DNA of 32,166 nucleotides from an uncultured Desulfuromonadales bacterium. Its GTDB lineage: Bacteria; Desulfobacterota; Desulfuromonadia; Desulfuromonadales; Geopsychrobacteraceae. The notes below the pieces were generated by a model that ran no database searches, was not told the origin of the DNA, and saw only the letters and a program-made list of their open reading frames with translations. The stretch spans positions 1-32,166 of the forward strand of contig CAMYNR010000194.1 of NCBI GenBank assembly GCA_947259715.1, in the 5' to 3' direction. Made by a program: the position numbers and the translations under genes. Each line of letters starts with the position of its first letter. Positions within the stretch are counted from its first letter, which is position 1. Positions 26,648 through 32,166 of the stretch are shown piece after piece.

Positions 26648-28006
26648 ATGAACATTCTGGTCATCGATGATGAAAAACCGCAGCGCGATTCTTTGTCCGG
26701 CTTCTTGAAAAAACGAGGCTACCCAACGGCCACTGCGGCATCGGGAATGGCTGGCATAGCCCATATCGAAAAGCACCAGGTCGATGTCGTGCTGACCGAT
26801 TTTCGCATGCCGGACCAAAGCGGGCTGGAGGTGTTAAAAGCAATCAAAGCGCTTAATCCGACAGTGGATGTGGTCTTGATGACGGCCTATGGCGCCGTCG
26901 AGACCGCTGTTGAGGCGATGAAAGCCGGTGCCTTCGACTATTTGACCAAGCCGATCGATCTGGATGAATTGGAACTGCTGCTGACCAAGATCCAGGAACG
27001 CCATTATCTAATTTCCGAAAATGAACAACTGCGAAAACAGCTGGCCGAGCGCTACAAGCTGCCAAACCTGATCTACCAGAGCCGGGCCATGGCTGAGGTG
27101 GCCAGCACTGCGGCGCGCATTGCGTCCACACGGGCGAGCGTATTAATCTGCGGCGAGAGCGGCACCGGCAAAGAAGTGCTGGCAAAAGCGATTCATTACG
27201 CCAGTCCCCGCAAAGACCGACCGCTGGTGGCGGTCAATTGTGCCGCCCTTTCCGACACCCTGCTCGAAAGTGAACTCTTCGGTCATGAAAAGGGCAGTTT
27301 CACCGGCGCCGATCGCCAGCGCATCGGCCGATTTGAGCAGGCGCATCAGGGCAGCCTGTTTCTGGATGAGGTCGGCGACATTCCGTTGGCGACCCAGACA
27401 AAACTGCTGCGAGTACTCCAGGAACGGGCCATCGAGCGGGTCGGCGGCAATCAATCCATCAAGACCGATGTGCGCCTGATCGCGGCCACCAACCGCCCCT
27501 TAGAGCAGATGATCAAAAAGGGGGATTTTCGAGAAGATCTGTTCTTTCGGCTGAATGTGGTCACCATCAATATCCCACCCTTGCGAGAGCGGCGAGAGGA
27601 TATCCCTCCCTTGATGGATCAGTTTTTAAGCCGCTTCAGCAAGGAAAACGATCGCGGCGCGATGCAGTTTTCCAAAGAAGCCCAGGACCTATTGATGAAA
27701 TACAACTATCCCGGAAATATTCGGGAGCTTGAGAACATCGTCGAGCAGTCAGTCGTTTTGGCCCGTGGCGACAAGATCACCACGGCCGATCTCCCCTCGA
27801 TAATCCGCCAGCTACCGACGGAAAGTAATCCAGGCCTACCGGAGTTCAGCGGCTCATTTGCCGAACAGGTGGCGGCCTTTGAACAGAACCTGATCCGTCA
27901 GGCTCTGATTCAAACCGACAGCGTGCAACGGCGTGCCGCCGACCTGCTTGGTATGACCGAGCGGCATCTGCGCTATAAGCTGCAGAAGTATCGGATGAAA
28001 GACTGA
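26648..28006 (+). CDS. Sigma-54-dependent NtrC-family response regulator
   Basis: The 452-residue activator has a receiver domain with Asp51 (VLTDFRMPD) and Lys101 (YLTKPID). The AAA+ domain has Walker A GESGTGKE (169-176), the sigma-54 contact loop GSFTGA (216-221; Ser replaces the usual Ala), Walker [11 protein letters not shown] (235-244) and arginine-finger region [11 protein letters not shown]. The C-terminal Fis-type helix-turn-helix (about 415-448) includes [20 protein letters not shown]. Its ATG follows the kinase stop by 18 bp. A sigma-54 promoter and paired palindromes lie directly downstream of the gene, which makes 28334-31257 its most likely target. Confidence 0.95.
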   Translation: MNILVIDDEKPQRDSLSGFLKKRGYPTATAASGMAGIAHIEKHQVDVVLTDFRMPDQSGLEVLKAIKALNPTVDVVLMTAYGAVETAVEAMKAGAFDYLTKPIDLDELELLLTKIQERHYLISENEQLRKQLAERYKLPNLIYQSRAMAEVASTAARIASTRASVLICGESGTGKEVLAKAIHYASPRKDRPLVAVNCAALSDTLLESELFGHEKGSFTGADRQRIGRFEQAHQGSLFLDEVGDIPLATQTKLLRVLQERAIERVGGNQSIKTDVRLIAATNRPLEQMIKKGDFREDLFFRLNVVTINIPPLRERREDIPPLMDQFLSRFSKENDRGAMQFSKEAQDLLMKYNYPGNIRELENIVEQSVVLARGDKITTADLPSIIRQLPTESNPGLPEFSGSFAEQVAAFEQNLIRQALIQTDSVQRRAADLLGMTERHLRYKLQKYRMKD

Positions 28007-28029
28007 AATTCACTCATTGAAGAATACCT

Positions 28030-28066
28030 GCGACCATATGGTCGCGCCTGCTGCGCCCATATGGTC
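28030..28066. promoter_or_regulatory. Tandem palindromes, candidate upstream activator sites (or hairpin)
   Basis: GCGACCATATGGTCGC at 28030-28045 is a perfect 16 bp palindrome. A second, CCATATGG, is at 28057-28064 and is flanked by GTC as in the first. Their centres are 23 bp apart, about two helical turns, and 115-140 bp upstream of the -24 element, which is the usual position of enhancer sites for NtrC-family dimers. The two can also fold on each other (28032-28041 with 28057-28066, plus inner GCGC pairs), so a terminator for the regulator gene is an alternative. Confidence 0.55.
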
Positions 28067-28173
28067 CATTTCGAGCTTACCCCCCCTTTTTCACTCGGAT
28101 CCCACACCCTGATAAAATCCTATCTAATTAATCTTTCACACTTTTTCTCATCTTCAGTTGATTTAACAGCTAT

Positions 28174-28189
28174 TGGCACAGCTTCTGCG
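28174..28189 (+). promoter_or_regulatory. Sigma-54 (-24/-12) promoter
   Basis: TGGCACAGCTTCTGCG matches the TGGCAC-N5-TTGC consensus with one mismatch and has the invariant GG and GC exactly 10 bp apart (28175-28176 and 28187-28188). Transcription would begin near 28200 and read into 28334. A sigma-54 activator gene ends 170 bp upstream. Confidence 0.7.
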
Positions 28190-28333
28190 ATAACGGATTG
28201 TTAAACAGGGCGATTCGAAGCTGATTCAATTCAGAAGCACCGCTTTGTTCGATTGGAAAATCTGGGAGTTTTGCCCGTTGGTGGGTAAAGCAAAGACCAG
28301 GAAAAAGAAACAACAAGGCAAAAGGAGGTCAAA

Positions 28334-28858
28334 ATGAAAAAGTTGACAAGGAAAATACTTGCCACAGGAATGACCCTGGTCATTTTTGTGCTGCTGGCAA
28401 CCGGCGCCGCCTGGGCCGGGCTCGGCATGGGAGCCGGTGGTGGAGCAGGCCCGGCAAACGACATTTTTGCCGGCATACCCGTCGACATTTCCGGAACAGT
28501 GGTCACCATCGGCATCTCGGGACATCCCTATCAAATCGATACCGGCACAGAGGTTGTCAGCGTCTATGGTTTCGGTCCCCTCAAATTCTGGAACAGCCTG
28601 GGAGTTGCCAGCCCGGCGGTGGGGGAAAACATCATGCTCGAGGCCTATGAGGTGACCTTCTCCGACGGCAGCAGCAGAATCATCGCCTTTAGTGTCACTG
28701 TGGAGAACGACACCGTTGTCTTGCGTGATTCTGATACCGGCGTGCCGCTTTGGCGGGGGAATACTCTTGGTGGCCGCGATGGCAACGCCAGCAATTTCGG
28801 AACTCCAAGAGGTGGCGGCCGTGACCGTCTGAGGGATGGCAGCTGCCTGCCCCAGTAG
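28334..28858 (+). CDS. Secreted OB-fold-like protein with C-terminal RDRLRDGSC tail
   Basis: I do not recognise a named family. The 174-residue product has a signal peptide (residues 1-28, ending AAWA) and a glycine-rich start. A beta-rich core (about 45-130) with GTVVTIGISGHPYQIDTGTE and VGENIMLEAYEV resembles DUF5666-type OB-like domains. A flexible Gly/Arg tail carries RDRLRDGSC at 163-171, three residues before the end. Cys171 is the only cysteine in the protein. The same D-G-S-C motif with preceding D/R residues is repeated three times in the next gene. AAAGGAGG precedes the ATG. It is the first gene after the sigma-54 promoter and probably heads a cluster of four exported proteins. Confidence 0.75.
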   Translation: MKKLTRKILATGMTLVIFVLLATGAAWAGLGMGAGGGAGPANDIFAGIPVDISGTVVTIGISGHPYQIDTGTEVVSVYGFGPLKFWNSLGVASPAVGENIMLEAYEVTFSDGSSRIIAFSVTVENDTVVLRDSDTGVPLWRGNTLGGRDGNASNFGTPRGGGRDRLRDGSCLPQ

Positions 28859-29004
28859 TCTCATGACAAGCAATAACTGGAGCTCTACATAAAATAAGGA
28901 AAAAATACTCGAGTCATTTATGCACAGTTGCCAGAAACCCCGCATTCATCAATAAAGGCTGGGGGAACGGTAATGTCACAAACCAATTTAAACGGAGGTC
29001 TAAA

Positions 29005-29346
29005 ATGTTAAAAGCTGCAAAATACGGTCTGGTACTCTTTCTGGCTTTGACCTGGGGCGTTGGTTTTGCTTTTGCTGCCGACCAAGACAGAGACCGGGAC
29101 AGAAAGAAAGACGGCTCCTGCCAGAGTTACACAGCCGAACAGGACGCTACCCTGATCTTGGCGGGTAAAGGCAAGAGAAACGGTCAGGGGAAAGGCAAAG
29201 GCACTGGTGATCGTGACAGGAAGAAAGACGGCTCCTGCCAGAGCTACACAGCGGGACAGGACAACACCTTCATTTTAGCTGGCAAGGGTAAAGGACAGGG
29301 CAAGGGCTCTGGCGACCGTGACAGGAAAAAGGACGGCTCCTGCTGA
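29005..29346 (+). CDS. Small exported basic repeat protein with three DRDRKKDGSC motifs
   Basis: I do not recognise a named family. The 113-residue product has a signal peptide (1-24, ending AFA). The mature part is built from repeats: DRDRKKDGSC ends at Cys39, Cys78 and Cys113, and the third motif is the exact C-terminus. The first two are followed by QSYTA(E/G)QDxTxILAGKGK and Gly/Lys/Gln-rich linkers. The periods are 39 and 35 residues. These three cysteines are the only ones. The DNA of the repeats differs at synonymous positions, which argues for selection on the peptide rather than recent duplication. GGAGG precedes the ATG. The gene lies between a protein with the same DGSC tail and a di-heme peroxidase-like enzyme, so a modified, cross-linked or metal-binding product is conceivable. 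Confidence 0.8.
   Translation: MLKAAKYGLVLFLALTWGVGFAFAADQDRDRDRKKDGSCQSYTAEQDATLILAGKGKRNGQGKGKGTGDRDRKKDGSCQSYTAGQDNTFILAGKGKGQGKGSGDRDRKKDGSC
29086..29343 (+). repeat. In-frame coding repeats (DRDRKKDGSC units)
   Basis: Three copies of the DRDRKKDGSC coding unit end at 29121, 29238 and 29343, separated by 117 and 105 bp. The first two also share a QSYTA-to-AGKGK stretch. Copies differ mainly at third codon positions (AAA/AAG, AGT/AGC). Confidence 0.85.
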
Positions 29347-29398
29347 AGTTTAAAAGTACTCCGCAAAGCGAATAACCGATTAAGAGTTCGGAAGAGGG

Positions 29399-29563
29399 CC
29401 GGGCGCGACAGACCGAAACCAGAGATGGGGTGTTCGAGTTGAGATTATCAAAGATCTGGGCCGATAAGTCGATTTCGCGCTCGGCTCCTGTTGTCCCCGG
29501 CAGCCTCTTAAGGAACCTACGTTCAGACGGGATCGGAGGAGAGATCTGTTCTGTAACCGATCC
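29399..29563 (+). other. Potentially structured leader before the di-heme peroxidase gene
   Basis: The 240 bp gap upstream of 29587 holds a long-range pairing, CCGGGCGCGA (29399-29408) with TCGCGCTCGG (29475-29484; one G-U), and a second stem, GGATCGG (29530-29536) with CCGATCC (29557-29563), ending about 20 nt before the start codon. It matches no riboswitch class I can recognise. It may be an attenuator, a processing site or chance. Confidence 0.35.
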
Positions 29564-29586
29564 TGCCCAATGACCAAGGAGGCAAA

Positions 29587-30819
29587 ATGAAAAAGAGAGG
29601 ATTCATTACAATTTTTATGGTTCTTGGCCTGCTGTTTAGCTCACAAGCGATGGCAGAACTGACTCCGGTCCAGACACTTGGCAAGCTGCTCTACTTTGAC
29701 AAAGACCTATCAATGAACCAGAATCAGGCCTGCGCGACCTGCCACCATCCTAGCTCCGGATACGCCGATCCGCTCAATTCCAAGCAGCCCTACGACTTCC
29801 CCGTCTCGCTCGGTTCTGACACAAGTCTGAATGGCGGGCGCAATGCGCCAACCTCATCATACGCGGCATTTATTCCGGTCTTTTCCTGGGAAAACCGTTT
29901 TATGGGCGGTCAGTTCTTGGATGGCAGAGCGGACACTCTTAAAGGCCAGGCCAAGGGCCCTTTCCTCAACCCGGTTGAAATGGCGATGGCTGATGAAGCA
30001 GCAGTTATCACGGCACTGGTTGATACTGGCAAAAAGAAGGCGGCTCGCTATCAACAACTGTTCCTGCAGGTCTTCAATATCGATCTTTCGGCGATCGACA
30101 CCAGTTGGAATTCTCCCGAGGTCGTTGACGCCTATGACAAAGCCGCTGAAGCTATCGGTCAATTTGAACAGACTTTCAACCTCAGCCCCTTTACCTCGAA
30201 ATTCGATTATTATCTGGCCGGAAAGGCAGCCCTGACTGCCGCCGAGCTCCGGGGCCTGGAGATTTTCGAAAATCCCCAACAGGGCAACTGCAGTGCTTGC
30301 CATCCCAGTCAGGCTAGGGTAACCGAGGATGGGCGGATCATTCCCCCACTATTAACCGACTTTAGCTATCACAACCTCGGTGTTCCTAAAAGTACTAACC
30401 CGTTAATAAGCGACTTCCCGATCGATAACGGGTTGGGGGCAAGGGACAACCTGGACGGCTACTACCCTGCAATTGAAAAAACCGTGCTGCCTGACGGCAG
30501 CGTCCTGTTCCCGACGGAAACAGGTAAATTCAGGGTTTCATCACTGCGCAACATCAGCCGGACCGCACCCTATTCCCACAATGGATTCTTCGCCACCAGC
30601 GAGGAGATTGTGCATTTCCTTAACACCCGCGATGTCCATGCTGAAAACTGGCCTCCTCCCGAGGTTGCCGAGAATATCAATATGGCCGACCTGGGTGCCC
30701 TCGGCCTGAGCCCCCAAGATGAAGCTGATCTGGTTGCTTTTCTTTACACCCTGACAGATGGCTATGGAAATACAACACCGGCCAACTTCATTCTGCCGCC
30801 AATGACTCCATTGAAGTAG
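29587..30819 (+). CDS. Periplasmic di-heme cytochrome c peroxidase/MauG-family protein
   Basis: The 410-residue protein has a signal peptide (1-23, ending AMA). Two heme c sites are present, C49-A-T-C-H53 and C235-S-A-C-H239, in the order and spacing of the CCP/MauG superfamily. Family blocks are LGKLLYFDKDLSMNQNQ (31-47), RNAPTSSYA (85-93), QFLDGRADTLKGQAKGP (109-125) and FRVSSLRNISRTAPYSHNG (315-333). Members either reduce hydrogen peroxide with electrons from small cytochromes or, as in MauG, oxidise protein side chains on a partner. Which activity applies cannot be decided here. AAGGAGG precedes the ATG. The neighbouring Cys/Tyr repeat protein is a candidate partner. Confidence 0.93.
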   Translation: MKKRGFITIFMVLGLLFSSQAMAELTPVQTLGKLLYFDKDLSMNQNQACATCHHPSSGYADPLNSKQPYDFPVSLGSDTSLNGGRNAPTSSYAAFIPVFSWENRFMGGQFLDGRADTLKGQAKGPFLNPVEMAMADEAAVITALVDTGKKKAARYQQLFLQVFNIDLSAIDTSWNSPEVVDAYDKAAEAIGQFEQTFNLSPFTSKFDYYLAGKAALTAAELRGLEIFENPQQGNCSACHPSQARVTEDGRIIPPLLTDFSYHNLGVPKSTNPLISDFPIDNGLGARDNLDGYYPAIEKTVLPDGSVLFPTETGKFRVSSLRNISRTAPYSHNGFFATSEEIVHFLNTRDVHAENWPPPEVAENINMADLGALGLSPQDEADLVAFLYTLTDGYGNTTPANFILPPMTPLK

Positions 30820-30921
30820 TCTGGCTGGGGCCACATCGGCAGCGCAAACCAGCGGCAACATCCTGCCGGGCTGACCTGCACCTAAGGCAGAGGCAACAAA
30901 TAATTTTGCAAGGAGACAACC

Positions 30922-31257
30922 ATGAAAAGTTTATCCAAGCTGGTTTTCATCGTCCTTCTGCTGTGTTTCGGCGCAACAACCCTGTACGCCAGCGACAATG
31001 ATAGTTATAGGGAAAAGCGCGGCGAATTCTATGGCACCATCGAGCAGTTGCCCGATGGTTTGTACGGAGTTTGGGTGGTGGATGGTCGACAGATTTCTGT
31101 GACACCATCGACAAAGATTGAGCAGGAGTATGGCCGGGTTTCGATAGGTGCTGCGGTTGAAGTGGAGGGTGCCTATGAGGGGCAAAATTTCCAGGCTTAT
31201 GAAATTGAGGTGAGTCGGAAAGGTCGGTCCTCCTCGGATTCTGGAATCTCTTATTAA
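30922..31257 (+). CDS. Secreted DUF5666-like OB-fold protein
   Basis: This 111-residue product has a signal peptide (1-23, ending LYA) and a compact beta-barrel-like domain (about 34-98). It shows the pattern FYGTIEQLPDGLYGVWVVDG, a VTPSTKIEQEYG strand-turn, IGAAVEVEGAY and FQAYEIEV, which I associate with DUF5666-type domains. The C-terminus is Ser-rich. AAGGAG precedes the ATG. It lies 102 bp after the di-heme peroxidase gene and probably ends the exported cluster. Its fold resembles that of the first gene of the cluster at 28334. No function is known. Confidence 0.75.
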   Translation: MKSLSKLVFIVLLLCFGATTLYASDNDSYREKRGEFYGTIEQLPDGLYGVWVVDGRQISVTPSTKIEQEYGRVSIGAAVEVEGAYEGQNFQAYEIEVSRKGRSSSDSGISY

Positions 31258-31340
31258 GGGATTGTTCTTCCTACCGATCTGATTGATTGGGCGAAGTGGT
31301 AACAAAAATCGATAAATCAGGGATTCATCGGCAGCGAGAT

Positions 31341-32166
31341 TCAGGGGCAAACCAGGCGGGTGCGGCTACCCTGCCGGTCGACCAGCAGGTCGATTCGCAA
31401 AGGCAATTGCTCTTTAAGCTCCGCGACGTGGGAAATTATGCCAACCATTCTGCCGGCCGCCTGCAGATCGATCAATGTGCGAACCGCCAGATCGAGGGAG
31501 TCAACATCCAGGCTGCCGAAGCCTTCGTCGATGAACAGGGTGTCCAGGCGGATGCCGCCGGCATAAGCCTGAACCACGTCGGAAAGTCCCAGGGCAAGGG
31601 CCAGGGCGGCCAGAAAGCTTTCCCCTCCGGACAGGGTCGCGACCGGCCGCAACTTGCCGGTATAGGCATCTTCGACCAGCAAATCCAAGCCGGAGGCTTT
31701 ATTTCCCTTGGCGCGGTCTTCCTTGCGCACCAGCTGGTAACGCCCTTTGCTCATCAACTGAAGGCGCCGGCTGGCTTCAATCAGCACATCATCGAGCAGG
31801 ACGCTCAAGACAAAGCGTTGCAGGCTGATTTTATGCCCGGTCTGTCCGTTCGCGACGTCGCTCAGGGTGCCGATGAGAGCATATTTTTTTTCCAGCTCTG
31901 CCTGTTTGCTGGCGGCCTGCAACAGCTTGTCCCTGGTGGTAGTGAGAGTCTTGAGGCGACCGGCCAGTTGCTGCCATTGGGCTTCAGCTGCCAGTTTTTT
32001 CTCTTTGCCCTCCTGCATTTGCGAATGCAGAATTTCCAGGTCGGGAGGCTGTTTTCCCTGCAGCGCTTTTTGCTGCTGATCATGAGCTCCGCTGAGACGT
32101 TGAATACTCGACTCATAGGTGAGGATTTCAGCTTGTAATTTTTCCCGGACCATCTCCTCCAGCAGA
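31341..32166 (-). CDS. sbcC: Exonuclease subunit SbcC, C-terminal part (5' end outside window)
   Basis: The frame is open to the right window edge, so only the last 274 or so residues are present. They comprise the end of the long coiled coil and the C-terminal half of the SMC/Rad50-like ATPase. Clear motifs are the ABC signature TLSGGESFLAALALALGLSD, Walker B LDTLFIDEGFGSLD and the H-loop region IISHVAEL. SbcC with the SbcD nuclease cleaves hairpins and DNA ends. The Met encoded at 32153 is internal. The sbcD gene is expected upstream, beyond the edge. The gene converges with the DUF5666-like gene. Confidence 0.93.
   Translation of the reverse strand, partial: LLEEMVREKLQAEILTYESSIQRLSGAHDQQQKALQGKQPPDLEILHSQMQEGKEKKLAAEAQWQQLAGRLKTLTTTRDKLLQAASKQAELEKKYALIGTLSDVANGQTGHKISLQRFVLSVLLDDVLIEASRRLQLMSKGRYQLVRKEDRAKGNKASGLDLLVEDAYTGKLRPVATLSGGESFLAALALALGLSDVVQAYAGGIRLDTLFIDEGFGSLDVDSLDLAVRTLIDLQAAGRMVGIISHVAELKEQLPLRIDLLVDRQGSRTRLVCP

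Larger units (their letters stand above)
28007..28333. other. Regulatory region between the NtrC-type regulator and the exported-protein cluster
   Basis: This gene-free stretch of 327 bp holds two CATATGG-centred palindromes (28030-28066), an AT-rich spacer, a sigma-54 promoter (28174-28189) and a predicted leader of about 135 nt ending in AAAGGAGG before the ATG at 28334. No coding sequence with a ribosome site was found. Confidence 0.7.

Noticed and set aside
28226-28945. 239-codon open frame on the minus strand
   Set aside because: It runs antisense to the secreted protein at 28334, which has a signal peptide and a strong ribosome site, so the minus frame is incidental.
29086-29343. Repeats considered as a CRISPR or tandem-repeat array
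   Set aside because: Copies are in frame, differ mainly at synonymous positions and lie inside a gene with a signal peptide and ribosome site; there are no uniform repeats and spacers.
29347-29586. GEMM/c-di-GMP-type riboswitch before the cytochrome gene
   Set aside because: A GCAAAGC string is present at about 29363, but the conserved upstream GGCAAACC segment and tetraloop-receptor layout are missing.

Overview
The window is a 32 kb stretch of a GC-moderate Gram-negative chromosome. It carries a DUF6178-type protein, an NtrC-family two-component system beside a secreted di-heme peroxidase, AddAB-type repair nucleases and a complete citrate lyase operon. Together these suggest a Desulfuromonadota (Desulfuromonas/Pelobacter-like) anaerobe. 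This is inferred from gene content; no rRNA, tRNA, CRISPR array or transposase was seen.

Layout. (1) 1-4417, minus strand: a hybrid-like membrane histidine kinase with two degenerate receiver domains, overlapping by 4 bp a secreted or membrane-anchored LVIVD beta-propeller protein that runs off the left edge. (2) 4593-6934, plus strand: a DUF6178-like protein, then a small RimB/retropepsin-fold protein that has lost its catalytic DTGA motif. (3) 7029-13072, minus strand: an AddA-like helicase-nuclease and an AddB-like iron-sulfur nuclease, overlapping by 4 bp; a long stem-loop separates addA from the convergent retropepsin-like gene. (4) 13143-20346, minus strand: citC, citD, a PPC/DUF296 gene, citE, citF, citX, citG and glpD. 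This is a tightly overlapping citrate lyase operon with its maturation genes, followed 43 bp later by FAD-dependent glycerol-3-phosphate dehydrogenase. Glycerol kinase (glpK) diverges from the operon at 20777, so the glycerol pair flanks the citrate lyase genes. Citrate cleavage gives acetate and oxaloacetate, and glycerol oxidation gives dihydroxyacetone phosphate and reductant. A combined citrate/glycerol module is plausible but inferred. (5) 22410-24416, minus strand: an AsmA-family protein. (6) 24620-28006, plus strand: a dCache-PAS sensor kinase and its sigma-54 activator. (7) 28007-31257, plus strand: a regulatory region followed by four small or secreted genes. (8) 31341-32166, minus strand: the C-terminal part of SbcC, running off the right edge.

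The most unusual part is 28.0-31.3 kb. Just after the NtrC-type regulator lie two CATATGG-centred palindromes about 23 bp apart, then a good -24/-12 (sigma-54) promoter. Downstream come four exported proteins: an OB-fold-like protein ending in RDRLRDGSC; a small basic protein containing DRDRKKDGSC three times and ending exactly on the last Cys; a MauG/CCP-type di-heme enzyme; and a DUF5666-like protein. My working hypothesis is a stress- or ligand-induced periplasmic system in which the di-heme enzyme acts with, or on, the Cys-repeat proteins. The palindromes, promoter, repeats and heme motifs are read from the sequence; the regulatory and enzymatic links are inference.
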